Shown one piece after another: positions 21,290-32,375 of a stretch of 64,000 nt of DNA (positions are counted from its first letter, which is position 1; every line of letters starts with the position of its first letter). The stretch is from positions 1,736,001 through 1,800,000 of the forward strand of contig CP099425.1 in assembly GCA_024114885.1 (NCBI GenBank), written 5' to 3'. Below the pieces are notes generated by a model. That model was not told the DNA's origin, made no database searches, and worked only from the letters and a program-made list of their open reading frames with translations. A program made the position numbers and the translations under genes. Origin of the DNA: Septoria linicola (taxonomy: Eukaryota > Ascomycota > Dothideomycetes > Mycosphaerellales > Mycosphaerellaceae).

Positions 21290-24200
21290 TCTACGCCTCT
21301 TATACTCTACTCGCGCCTATATAGGCTATAGTTAGATACTTACTTCTTACCTATAGGTACTATACGACCTACTTAGTAGACGTATATAAATAATATAGTT
21401 CACGCTTCGATATATCCTAAATACCTTAGTAATTTTCTTAGCCTCTTAAATTTAAAGTTTGCTCCTAAATATAGGTTTAGCGCTTAGTACTTAGTATCGC
21501 CGTATTAGTGCCTTAGCGTATTAGTACCTTAGCGTATTAGCGCCTTAGCGCTTCTATCTTACTACGCGCCTACTTACGCGCTACGTTTCGAATACGTCTA
21601 GTACTATATAGCTACTAATATATTCTTTAGGTTCCTACTAGTTATACTCTTTAGGCTAGCTCTACTAGCGGATTAAGTACTAGCGTACGCTCTTCTTTAC
21701 TCGAGTTCTAAGGATCTTCTTAACTTCTTATTTACTCTAGTAGTCTACGAGTAGTATACTCTCTACCTACGTCTCGCTATCTTTCTAAGGTTCTAGAAGT
21801 AATATATAAAATACGTTATAGATAAGAGCGTCTAGTAGTAGAGCTAAGTAGTACGCCTACTTTCCTACTACGTTAATTACCTTAAAAGGCCTAGCGAACT
21901 TATCTACTAACTTCTTCGAAGGAACCTTTAATCGTAGGTTCTTTATCGATAGTAAGACTATATCGCTAACCTTATATTCCTTAGCCTAATACCTATTATT
22001 AAAGTACCTAGCCTACGCCTCGCTTACTTCTCGCTAGCGTTTACTTAGCGTCTTATAGTTCTTCTTTAATCTTTCTATAGCTTCCTTAGTAGCTAGTACC
22101 TCCTTTTTAGAAAGCGCGCCTCGAGCTTCTCGCCTACTCGTTACTAGCTCTAGATTAAAACTATATAGCGCTATAAATAGTAATACCTTTAGTATCGTAT
22201 ACGTACTATTATTATATACGAACTCGGCTTATACTAACAGGTCTACCTAGTTATCTTATTACTCTACGTAGTAGATACGTAGGTAAGTCTTAAGCGTCTA
22301 ATTCGCTCTTTCGGTTTACCTGTCCGTTTACGGATAGAACGCTATACTTAGCTTACGCTTTATATACGCCTCGTAGTAGAAGTTAGACTAAAACTAACTT
22401 ATAAATACAGACCCTCTATTACTAATAATACCTATAGGTATACTATAATACCTAATTACTTCTAATATTAAGACTCCTATAAGGTTACTACTAGTATATC
22501 TCTTTATAGTTAGGACAAAGATAACTATCTTTATATATCGGTCGATAATAACTAGAATCGTATTATACACGTATACTCCTCGCTTACTTAGTAGAAGATC
22601 TATAATAAAATCCTAAGTTAATTCTTAGAACGGACGATCTAGTATAGGTAGCGTAGTTAGCTCGCTATATAGTCGATAGCGACGCGCCTTTACCTTCTAG
22701 TAACTCCTATAGGACTCTACGTATTATACGATATCCTTAGTTATCTCTAGCTACTAGTACTTCCTTCGTACTAACGAGATAGTCTTATCCTTACTAAAAT
22801 AGCCTATAAGGGTATTATCGTAATATATACGAATTACCTACGTCTATAAGGCGTAGTTCTTAGGTACGTATAGTAAATCGTCTACCTAGAGGTTTCTCTC
22901 TCTTATAGTATATTACTCGAATCGGCTGCTATTACTTATCGCTTACGAGTATACTACGCTTGTACTTAGCTTAGCCTATACTAGCGCGCGAGTATATCTA
23001 AGGATTAAGTCTAAGATATTCGCGTATAGCTCTTCGCTCTTAGTAATTATACCTACTACTCGTATAGGTATTAAAAACTACTACTATAGGTTAGAGTTAG
23101 TACTTCTCTCTATCGAAGAATACTATTCTTTATAAGTCGTATAGATACAAGCTACGAGCGGTCCGCCTACGTCTCTCGTACTCTAATTATCCTATAGCTA
23201 TAACTTAGTCTATAGGGTAGGTAGAAGATTAGTTACCTCTACTACCTCCTTAGCGTAATCGCTATACCTCGATAGCGCGTTAGCTAGGTTTCGCTTACCT
23301 ACCTAGTACGTTATAACGAAGTCGAAGAGGGCTAGGAATATAGCCTAATAGGCTTACCTACTAGTTAACTTCTTTACGCCTATAAACCTACGAAGGTTAG
23401 TATAATCGACTAGTACGTCGATCGTATATAGAGCGCCTTCGAGGTACGGCCTCTACGCTTTAAAAGCCTTAACTACTATAAGAAGCTCCTTATCGTATAT
23501 CTCGTAATTATACTCTATAGTAATTATCTTCCTAGATATAAATATAATAGGGTACTATTTAGACCTAAAGAGTTAGCTAAGGATTATAGTAATTATATAA
23601 TTAGAGGCGTCGCTTTCGACCCGTAACCTAAGCGTAGGGTCGAAGTACCTTAGTAGTAGTACTATAGAAAAACGCTTTTTTAACTTAGTAAACGCCTACT
23701 CCTCTTATATAGTCTACTTGAGTAGGCTCGGCTTCTTACTTACTACGGCGCCCTTAGATAACGCTATAAGTAGAGATACTACTCTAGAGTATTTAAAAAT
23801 AAAACGCTAGTAGAAGTTAGTAAATCTAAGGAAGGATTAAACCTCTACGAGCGTTATAGGCGTTAGCTACGCCGCGATTACGTCTATCCTACGTAGATCT
23901 ATCGTAACGCCTCCGGTAGTTACTATAAAGCCTAGGAAATCGACTTCCTTCTACTAGAATTTGTACTTCGCTCTTTAAGTATAGAGTCTGAACTTCTAGA
24001 GACGCGTAAGTACGTCGTATACGTCGCGTATATAGTCCGCGCGGCTCTTACTATAGATAAGAATATTATCAAGGTATACTACGTAGTACGTATCGACTAA
24101 CCCTACTAAAGTATAGTTAATATACGCCTAGAACGTAGCTAGAGCGTTAGTTAGGCTAAATAGTATTACTTTATACTAGAAGTAGCTATAGCGCGTATAG

Positions 24201-26423
24201 AACGTAGTCTTCTAGTAGTCGCTAGGCTTAATACGAATCCGATAGTATATATCTATAAGGTCTAGAGTCGTAAACTATATAGCTCCTATAAGCCTATCTA
24301 GCGTTTCGCTAATTAGAGAAAGTAGGTACCTATTCTTAATAGTAATTTTGTTTAACCCTTAGTAGTCGATATATAGCCTTAGTTTACTATCTTTCTTTAG
24401 TATAAATAGGATAGGCGTACCTACCTCGCTAACGCTACGCTCGATCTAATCGTACTTAAGGCCTATAGTAAGGTATTTCTTTAATTCCTCTAGCTCCTTA
24501 CCCGACTAGTAATATAGTAGCCTAAAGAGTAGAACGGTACCTAGACGTAGCTTAATCGTATACTCTACGCTATCTACTAGCTTACTCCTTATCTCCTCTA
24601 TCGGGTTTAGAATATTAGAGAACTATTAGAACTTAGAGGGAAGAGAGTTAAGATCTTCGCCTTCGCCTATCTTACTTATTACTACTATATATATAGTTAG
24701 TATATACTTCAAGTCCTTAAAGAACTTATAAGCTTCTCTAACCTTAACGTTTTTAAAAGTATCGCTATAGGTCTACTTATCTAAGCCGCTATCGACTCGT
24801 ATACGATAAGTACGCCTCTATAGCTAACCTAAGATTATATTAGGGGTTAGTATATCGTAGGTATAAAAGATTACGCCTACTATACGCTCTACTCCTACGG
24901 AGTCTATAAGCCGTACGCGTATATAGTAGGCGCTATAATAATACCTTAATTCCCTAGTAAATAAGGTAGCTAGAGGTAAGGCGGTATTAGTTCGAGCTGT
25001 AATACTATATTATAAGATAAAGAATCTTAATACTACGTTAATATTAGTAGTATTATTAAGAAGGAATTAAGCTAGCTTAAGCCTATCCTACGCCTCGACT
25101 ATACCCTCTAGGTAAGTCGTATTTACGACTTATATAGAGAGGTATATATCGCTACTAAGCTTAGTGTCTAGAGGTCGTAGTCCTTCTCTAATACCTTCTC
25201 TTTTTTCGGCGTCTCTATAGTAACCTTACGTACTAATAGCTTCTTACTATCGTCTTAGGCGCTTCGGTTAGAGTAGATAGAATTAGTACTAATATACCTT
25301 TTCTACTTATAGCTATAGTATTCTAAATACTTATAGCCTATAATAGAACGAGTAGAACCTTTATCGCTAGAGCGACGCGTACTATTCCCTCCTAGACTAT
25401 CGTTACGTCTACGCGTAGGAGTATCGCTCTTTACGCGCTTACGCTTCGAGTACGTATCGCGCTCGTAGTCCCTATTACTCTAGCTTCTACTCTAGTTATA
25501 CCGTATAGGAATTACCTTATCGGCTTACTCTAGGCGCCTTACTAACGTAACTAAATTAGCGCGCTTACTAGGTACGGTATAATTCTTAATAATCTCTTAT
25601 CGAAGCGCTAGCTTTAACTTTATAAGGAGCTAGCGTACTAGCTACGTTTCGCTATAGTCGCCTAGTTAAGACTCTAAGTAGCCTAGCTCTATAGCGAACT
25701 AGCGTACCCCTTAGCCCTTACCCTATTAGGCCTTCTCGTACTCGACTATTACGAGGATCGTACGATTCGCCTAATCTCTAATAACGTCGTAGATAAAGCG
25801 CTTGAACTTAGTCTAAGTATAGTCTAGAGGTATTACCTTAGAGTATTCGTTATACTAGGTCTCTTACGCCTCGCCTACGAGCTATATAATACTATATAGG
25901 ACCTTCGAATCTTCTATACTAAACTCTTATAGACTATTAAGGAAGATTACTTCGAGACTATAAATAAACTCTCTCGCCTCTTAGACTATCTCGCTCTTAA
26001 AGGTACGAGGTTCTCTAACTTTAGAACCTTTATATCACGTATACGATACGCTATCGTAAAGTATACTATCTATAATACTAGCGCTAGCGTCGTCTTTAAG
26101 ATCGCTAATATCGAGAGTACTAGGAGTACTCGAGGATAGAGATTCTAACTCTATAAGGAGCCGATTATTCTCTCGTCGTAGAGCGCGTATCTCTAAGCGA
26201 CGACATAGTTCCTAGTTCTTAGCCTTAAGCTATATACGCTCTACCTACGTACCGTCTTCGGTTATACTAGTAGACTCCTACTCCTAAACCTTGTTAGTAT
26301 CTATAAGATTACCTTAATCGTCTACTTCGCCTATTACGAGCTCTAGCGGCGCCGTGCCTACGTTACGTTAGAGAGCTATAGGCCTCTATAGATTACTATT
26401 CTCGAAAGGAGAAGAATTAGAAT
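21290..26423 (-). pseudogene. RIP-inactivated Gypsy gag-pol
   Basis: Decoded on the minus strand. An RT approach motif FTTLDLID lies near 24.26 kb and the RT active site reads VVYLDN at 24065-24082, where YLDD is expected (GAC-to-AAT). A fingers-to-thumb continuation follows with KSRADYIRDVYDVLTR and a GFTNFY-like segment. The integrase core reads ISNRGS at about 22409-22426, where SDRGS is expected, followed by AFYP, TDR and TERAN as in the AFHPQTDGQTER motif. Gag is presumed at about 25-26.4 kb but I could not identify a clean zinc knuckle. Dozens of TAG/TAA codons interrupt every frame. Confidence 0.85.
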
Positions 26424-26595
26424 TATAAAAGAGATATATAGTAATATATAGAGCGTCTTCCTAATAAGACTATTAGGATATCGTAAGACTAATTCTTGCC
26501 TCCTTTCGGATATATACGCGTACTATAGTTATACTATACGCTAAGCCTACGAGCCTTAGGTAGGTCTTAGCCTTCGACCTTACCTAGCTCTTATA
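26424..26595 (-). repeat. 5' LTR of the Gypsy element
   Basis: 172 bp partner of 19904-20075. Flanked on the right by ATATT. The primer-binding region would lie just left of 26424, but RIP has altered it and I cannot name the tRNA. Confidence 0.92.
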
Positions 26596-26600
26596 ATATT

Positions 26601-26990
26601 ATATATATTAGATAAGGTAATCGAGTATCTCTTAATCTTCTAGCCTAAGGTGTTATAGAATAACTTAATTAAAGCGTAGTTATCGGCCTTCTTCCTCTCT
26701 TTATCTAGAGGTCGAAGATAACGTAATTCTAGCTCTTTTATATACCTACTAAGAAAACTACCTACCTAGTTCTTTCTAGGCTGTCTACTAATAATAGTAG
26801 TAGTAAAGGTATAAACTATTATAGAGGTAGAAGGAATACCTCTAGTAGTTAGCTTATTTATATATTTAATAAGTATAGACTCCTATACTAGGTTCAAGAG
26901 TTGATTCTTCTAATACTAATTATCTTTAGTATCTTATAGGGATTTCTACCTCCTCCGTAGTATCTCTAGGTACATATTATATAATCTAGT
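26601..26990 (-). pseudogene. Fot1-like transposase, N-terminal CENP-B/HTH part
   Basis: Minus-strand reading gives NKLTTRGIPST, QPRKNQVGSFLSRYIKEL and ELRYLRPLDKERKKAD, then ITLSNIYN directly at the retrotransposon target site. This is the CENP-B-type helix-turn-helix region followed by the conserved approach to the first catalytic Asp of pogo transposases. It continues in frame with NIDEKG at 19903 once the Gypsy element is ignored. In-frame stops and TpA-rich codons show RIP. Confidence 0.82.
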
Positions 26991-27100
26991 AATAGTAGCG
27001 ATATTTAGACGACTCTACGAGTTTAGTTTATTAATTACTATATTGATAGAGTCTATAGTTGTTGAACTATGCATGTTAGAAGTAGATAGAAAGTCGCTTA

Positions 27101-27144
27101 AATTCCTCGTCACGTGGGAAAACTCGTCACGTGGGGAAGCCTTC
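27101..27144 (-). repeat. Right terminal inverted repeat of the Fot1-like element
   Basis: Partner of 18311-18355. Both CACGTGACGAG subrepeats are intact here, so this end is less RIP-altered than the left. The TA at 27145-27146 completes the target duplication. Confidence 0.88.
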
Positions 27145-27146
27145 TA

Positions 27147-27566
27147 TCTAAGACAGATGCTGACTATCTCTTTTTCGTTTCAGGTAAACCATGACCGGTG
27201 CAGTATGTTCACTAGGTCATTCTTCATCGTCTACTCTTCTCATACTCCTCCTACTACTACAACAACAACAACTACGATGCACGCGAAGCTATAACTTCCT
27301 ACACTTGTCTTTCTCTCTCAATGCCAATGATAGGCCAGACGCCACCAAAACATCTCCTGACTCAACGCCGATCAATATGCTGCAGTCGCTAAACAGATGC
27401 GCCCGTCGCGTGCGCTCACCTTGATTCCTTCCTAACGCGCCACAAAAAGAGTTTCTGCACAAATTGAGAGACGAAACAAAACGCTCAATCAAAACGATCG
27501 TGATGCTGAAAACAAACCATCCGTGACGGACAGCGCATACCCGGAGTCGCAATTCAGCTTCGAGGC
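27147..27566. other. Flank between the transposon and kar9 3' end
   Basis: 420 bp of normal composition after the abrupt end of the AT-rich block. It includes a short ACAACAACAACTAC run and the kar9 3' UTR. No gene is supported. Confidence 0.4.
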
Positions 27567-30500
27567 TCAAGGTCTCCATTTTGGTCTGAATGCTCCATCA
27601 GCACCAGCCGATGCCTCACGCTCGCCCAGTCGACTGCGCATAAGACTACTGCGCCGTCCCGCCTGACTCTGCCTGCCATTGATCGCCAGTGCACTTGGCG
27701 GTCGCCTGTTGTGATGCGAGGGAGCTTCACTATCGGCTTCGTTCCCACTGACAGGATCTTCTGCGACCTCCCTGGTCGGCATCATACTAGACCGCCTCCC
27801 GCTAGCCAGTCGACTTCCAGGCCTGAGGTTCGGTGCCGACGCTTTCGCAGTCAGGCTCTTCCTTCCAGTCGTGGGAGTAGCAAGCTTCGAAGGCGTAGCT
27901 TCGGCACGAATGGGCAAACTCGATTTCCGACCTCGACCACTGGCTGCTGCCAGGCTGGAAGCTGGTCTGGGGAGCGAGGAGGCAGGGCCGCTGACAGTTC
28001 TCGAGTTCGACGCAGATGCTGGTGTGCGCAGTAGAGCAGGTACTGGAGGCACATATGTTCCGGATCGCAGGTAGTTGAATTTTGGCGTCGCAGGACTTTT
28101 GGCATACTTGCTCGGCTCGTATGCGCTGAGAGGTGCAAATCCTTTATCATCGTTCCTCGCTGCAACAGAAAATCGCGGCTTGTTGGAAGGCGTGTGCTCA
28201 GGTCTGCTGGGCCATGCAGGGCTGGGTCGCGAGGGCGTGCCCAGTGGTAGCGAGGACGCTCGTTGTGAGGACTGCAGATCTGATAAGGACTTCTTAGGCA
28301 GCAAGCTTCGCCGCGGCAGTGAGGACGGTGTGAGCGTCAGCCTGCTGACGGGCTCTTTGCTACCGCCGTTCCGAAGCTTGATGTTCGTTAGAGGCGTGGG
28401 TGTCCGTGAACCGAAGCTGCCCTTGCGGCTGGTCACAATGACACTGCTCGCTGGCGAGCTACCAGGTGTATCAACGCCGAGACTGCTCGCGAGTGAGCGC
28501 TCTGTGGAAATGACGGTCGAGACAGAATCGCGCAAGTGCTGGTCTTGTCTCTCGACGTTAGCCAAATCCTCTTTGATGTCGGCCACTGTCACGTCCGTTT
28601 CTTTCATTTCAGCCTGCAACTCGGTCCACCTTCGCTTCATGTCACTTTGCAACCGCAAGATTTCGCCGTTCACAGTGAGGCGGTCCGTGACGCCTCTATC
28701 GATGATGGCAAGCACCCTTTCAATAGCCGGGCCGTAATGTCTCTTCTTCTGCTCGTAGTTGTCCACCTTGGTCTGCATGGCCGCAGGGTTCACATGCTGC
28801 TCATGTGAGTCGACACCTTGCTTAAGCTTCTGGAAACTCCGCGTGATGGACTCGCACATCTTTAGAGCTTGCCGACCAGCATTTCGAAACACCGTTACCC
28901 AGCGATCTTCTCCCAGCTCTCGACGGAGTGACTCTGCATCGGCTTCCAGCCGCTGCCATTGCGACTCGAGCTGATCTCGTCGTTGATCCAAATCCATACA
29001 AGCACTTGGAAAGATGGCATTGCCTCGGACCGCAAAAGAAGATAGTCGCATGGGCATGAAATCAAGGTTGGCCCGGAGTGGCTGCATTCTTGCAAACAAT
29101 GCCAGCAGACTCGAGTCTTCCTTGTCCACGATATGCGCGGGCTGCGAGGGTGGAGTCATGGGCAAACCGTTCATGAATGGCGCAGTAAGACTTAGTCGGT
29201 TTTGCTGCATGCGGTTCCCGCCTGGTTGCTCTTCCACAATAGTCTCCAGCTCGCTGATATCAATGCTGTCTTTCAATGATAGCACACTGTCAGATCCCTG
29301 ATGCCGCTTCTCTTCCATTTCGAATACCAGTCGATGTAAACCCTCCATCTCTTGTGCAATGTCGCCCAGCACCCTGTCCCAAATATCTTGCCACTCCATG
29401 GCAACCTCAACCTGCTGCTTAATGCCCTTCAAAGTATCCTTGATCTGCTTCCAACTGTCTACAACGTTCTCCATCTGCTCCACACTCATTTGGATATCTT
29501 TCGCAGACAGTTGGTGCACATCGTTTCGTGTTTGCAGTCTCTCGATTGATTCAATGTAAACCTCCACCAGCCGCTGGAACCTGGTAATGGCCTTGTCCAC
29601 ATCGTCAATTCCCTCTCTACCACCTGCAGCGGCCCACTCCACGTCGTCCTCTGCATTCAGTCCCTCCAGCGCGTCCTTTGCCTTTGCAATCCATACCCGG
29701 ATCTGTTCGTAAGCATCTGACAACGCTTTTGCAGCGTCCGAAGCTGAAGGTAGCGCAGAGATTCTCTTTGCCAGCGAGTCGGCATCCGGCAGGCGCATAG
29801 ATGTCAACTGCGCAAGCTGTCCCGTGAAGCTGGCACGTCCAAGCGTGTAGATCGAGTTCGCTCTTGAGAGGCTCGGCCTATGGAGAGAACCATTGCTGTC
29901 GCTTCTTTGTAGAGGCGTATCCGCGCCACTCCCTGCCTGCCAGTTTCCGAAATCCAGCTTACCGCTCGGACTAGGGCTCACAGCATATCCATTTGCTCGT
30001 ATCGTGTCCGTCGAAAAGGTCCTGCTCGGAGTGCTGGGTGGCTCCGGAAGTGGTTTCTCCCTGTTTTCCGCCATCGGTACAGCATGTGCATCGCTAGCAC
30101 TCGCAGCCGGTGGGTTGCGCGGAGGACTCAATGGCTGCTTCGTCCTCGAATTCAATCGCGTCTTGCCGATGTCTGGCATCCGATACTTGTGATTGTCCAC
30201 GAGACTTGCCTCCAGTCGCAAATGCTCGTCGATACCCGTGTCCTCGTCACTCGTCGTCCCCGCCACAAGCGCGTCCGAGATGTCGATTATGGAGCTCGCG
30301 TAAGCCGAACTCGCGTAAGCATTCGGCGTGTCGTGGTCCAGGTTACCATTGGCGTCGGACTCGATCGCGCTGAGTTCGCTCGCCTCATTATCTGTCAGTA
30401 CTGGGCCACCACTCAGTCGCACGCCACCACCAATGGGCATGTTACTGCTCCTGTTCCACTCTGTCCCGCGCCTCCGCACCTCAATCTCGCGCTCGCGTTC

Positions 30501-30857
30501 GTGGTGCAGTCGCTCGAGCTCTCCCAACTGTGATTCGGGAATGCGCCCAATGCTCGATTTGCTGCTCCGGCGTGAAGCCGCGCTCTCCCGACTGCGACTG
30601 CGCTGTAGACGCTGCAATCGTGCTTCCAGGCCAGGAGACAGGCGTTTTCCAGGACGATGCGACTTGATCTCCAGCCAGCGGTGTCGCTTTTCCTGCTCCA
30701 AGATCTGTCGGCCAGCTTGTTGACGTCCACGATTCGCGGTGGAGGCAGCCTCGAGATCAGAGGCCAGATCTCGACCGGGTTCCGCTGCGATAGAAGCAGT
30801 GCTCGACGTGTGCGATTCATGCAGCGCAATGGGCGGATGCCTGTCGAGCGCGGCCAT
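27567..30857 (-). CDS. kar9: Kar9-family spindle-positioning protein
   Basis: Kar9 links microtubule plus ends (through EB1/Bim1) to myosin transport and orients the mitotic spindle. Single exon, 1096 aa, starting at the only early ATG. Residues about 1-330 are Ser/Arg-rich and disordered. The conserved alpha-helical Kar9 domain is about 335-760, with SFTGQLAQLTSMRLPDADSL, WIAKAKDALEGL, EQMENVVDSWKQIKDTLKG and MEWQDIWDRVLGDIAQEM. The C-terminal third is basic and Ser/Pro-rich with SSLP-type motifs (SSLPRR, SSLPRP, SSLPIR) resembling EB1-binding SxIP sites, and a FNYLRSGTYVPP block. Length is normal for filamentous fungal Kar9. It ends 423 bp from the transposon and appears intact. Confidence 0.9.
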   Translation of the reverse strand: MAALDRHPPIALHESHTSSTASIAAEPGRDLASDLEAASTANRGRQQAGRQILEQEKRHRWLEIKSHRPGKRLSPGLEARLQRLQRSRSRESAASRRSSKSSIGRIPESQLGELERLHHEREREIEVRRRGTEWNRSSNMPIGGGVRLSGGPVLTDNEASELSAIESDANGNLDHDTPNAYASSAYASSIIDISDALVAGTTSDEDTGIDEHLRLEASLVDNHKYRMPDIGKTRLNSRTKQPLSPPRNPPAASASDAHAVPMAENREKPLPEPPSTPSRTFSTDTIRANGYAVSPSPSGKLDFGNWQAGSGADTPLQRSDSNGSLHRPSLSRANSIYTLGRASFTGQLAQLTSMRLPDADSLAKRISALPSASDAAKALSDAYEQIRVWIAKAKDALEGLNAEDDVEWAAAGGREGIDDVDKAITRFQRLVEVYIESIERLQTRNDVHQLSAKDIQMSVEQMENVVDSWKQIKDTLKGIKQQVEVAMEWQDIWDRVLGDIAQEMEGLHRLVFEMEEKRHQGSDSVLSLKDSIDISELETIVEEQPGGNRMQQNRLSLTAPFMNGLPMTPPSQPAHIVDKEDSSLLALFARMQPLRANLDFMPMRLSSFAVRGNAIFPSACMDLDQRRDQLESQWQRLEADAESLRRELGEDRWVTVFRNAGRQALKMCESITRSFQKLKQGVDSHEQHVNPAAMQTKVDNYEQKKRHYGPAIERVLAIIDRGVTDRLTVNGEILRLQSDMKRRWTELQAEMKETDVTVADIKEDLANVERQDQHLRDSVSTVISTERSLASSLGVDTPGSSPASSVIVTSRKGSFGSRTPTPLTNIKLRNGGSKEPVSRLTLTPSSLPRRSLLPKKSLSDLQSSQRASSLPLGTPSRPSPAWPSRPEHTPSNKPRFSVAARNDDKGFAPLSAYEPSKYAKSPATPKFNYLRSGTYVPPVPALLRTPASASNSRTVSGPASSLPRPASSLAAASGRGRKSSLPIRAEATPSKLATPTTGRKSLTAKASAPNLRPGSRLASGRRSSMMPTREVAEDPVSGNEADSEAPSHHNRRPPSALAINGRQSQAGRRSSLMRSRLGEREASAGADGAFRPKWRP

Positions 30858-32375
30858 GGTGACTTCGGGTGTATGGGCCCCGCGCTAAGACGCCGACGAA
30901 TGGCTTTTGCTTTGCTGCTGCAGCGAGACGTGACAGCTCAAGCAAGAGCTCTGCAAGGCAGTCGCGTTTTGACAACAAACAACAACAGCAGCGTCTGCTG
31001 TCTTTTTCCTTTTCTTGTGCCACCTTACACGACCGCTCTTCTTTTCTTGGTGTGAATGCTGCAAGGAGAACGCTGCAGGAACAATGCTACGCCATGCCAT
31101 CCAGCTGCTACCACCTCCTCCCTTTCTCCACGTCTCGGAGCTCTCAATGTCTCTGGTTCTGTCGTTTCAGTCTCGGACAAGTCGATCGGTCAGCTGTCGT
31201 ACACCCGTCACAGCTCGACACGCGTGTTCGAGCTTCTCACTGGTCCGCTTGCACACGGCCAGGAACAACGCAGAGGTGCCTCGCGAGTCTGACAGCTTCT
31301 GGGTTCCTATGTTTCAACCCTACTGCTGCCGCTAAAACATGCCCAAATGCGTCACAGACAAGGATGTCGATCGGCTGGTGAGCCTATCGTTCCGGGTACC
31401 AGCCATCACTTCTTGATGATCTTCAGGGTGCTTCACTTTTCTTGTGCACAATAATAGTGCCTTATCTGCTGACAGTCTGCTATCTCTGCTACATTGATCG
31501 CTCCAATGCAGCTGCGACGAGAGAGACTCATCGTTGACAGACTCTCAGCCGCGAGAGACTCGTCACGAACGGAGACTAGCATCCGACCAAATTGCCGACA
31601 GACTCTCATATCCTGCCGATCATTGATTTAACATTACAGATATATTGAACTCTCGCGGCGGCCGAAGACATCTTATAGTATTTTCCAGCCCAACTGTCGG
31701 CAGTTGCACGACTTGCAGTAGTGGACAGCTGCCATGCATGTGCGAACACCTACTATATGCAGTGCTATGCACGCATATGCATTTCTCAGTGTGAATAACA
31801 CTTGATCGTTGCTCCTGAAGCATACACGCAAGCGCGAGCACGGGCGATGTAAACGCGGCTCATAAAGTCATAGCTCAAATTGACCACGTTGCTGGACAGT
31901 CCAACGAGCTGCCAAAGTAAAGAATGAACCCGGACGTGGCGAAGATGAAGCTCAACAGACAGACAGTACTAAATACTACGAGGTCACCATATGCTCATCT
32001 CAGTCTGCCCATTCCATTCCATACAATGCACGAAAATGCTCGAGTCTGCCCTTTGTTCTTCGGGACTCATAGGGGTATCAATCTCCAATCCAATCAAAAA
32101 TGCTATGCCGCATTTCTTCTCCTTCTTCCTCTCTTCTCATTACTTCTCTCTTCTCGTTCAGTGTGTACGGTGTGTGTCGCTTCCTCGCAGTGGGATACTC
32201 ATTATTGAAGTGCTTCCTAGCGCTCCAAGATCGTGCCCATGCGCCGACTTCGACCAAAAGCTGAGCTCGATGAGGGCCGGTTCATGACGACCGCTTCTCT
32301 GCGTCTCTGCTTCCAACTCATGTCCGACTCTCCTCGCTTGTGATGATTCCAAGACACATTAGCTCCCCCAACTTC
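30858..32375. other. Intergenic region upstream of kar9
   Basis: 1.5 kb between two minus-strand genes, so it should contain the kar9 promoter. Near 31,500-31,620 there are repeated GAGAGACTC and GACAGACTCTCA words. C/T-rich tracts occur near 31.1 and 32.1 kb. No ORF has motif or splice support. Confidence 0.4.

Larger units (their letters stand above)
19904..26595 (-). mobile_element. Ty3/Gypsy LTR retrotransposon, RIP-mutated, nested in the Fot1-like element
   Basis: 6692 bp with two 172-bp direct LTRs and a perfect 5-bp target duplication ATATT (19899-19903 and 26596-26600). It runs on the minus strand: 5' LTR 26424-26595, then gag, reverse transcriptase near 24.0 kb, integrase near 22.4 kb, 3' LTR 19904-20075. 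RT before integrase places it in Ty3/Gypsy. LTR ends now read TATAAGAG...TTTTATA and would be TG...CA before CpA-to-TpA mutation. A purine-rich AGGGAGAGAAG lies just before the 3' LTR on the minus strand, a candidate polypurine tract. No intact frame remains. Confidence 0.92.
18311..27144 (-). mobile_element. Fot1/pogo-type Tc1-mariner DNA transposon, RIP-mutated and split by a Gypsy insertion
   Basis: Bounded by inverted ends GAAGGCTTCCC...GGGGAAGCCTTC and by TA on both sides (18309-18310, 27145-27146). Without the Gypsy insert and its duplicated 5 bp the element is 2137 bp, a normal Fot1/pogo size. The minus strand encodes a DDE transposase in two blocks (26601-26990 N-terminal, 18640-19898 C-terminal) that rejoin in one frame across the insertion site. 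The sequence is dominated by TpA and nearly lacks CpA and TpG, the footprint of CpA-to-TpA RIP. Non-autonomous and dead in its present state. Confidence 0.9.

Noticed and set aside
18311..27144. Reading the AT-rich block as one large novel element
   Set aside because: Two independent boundary systems (inverted ends with TA; LTRs with ATATT) and two separate enzyme sets show two nested elements.
30869..31381. 170-codon plus-strand ORF upstream of kar9
   Set aside because: C/T-rich promoter-like sequence, several frames open at once, no motif.
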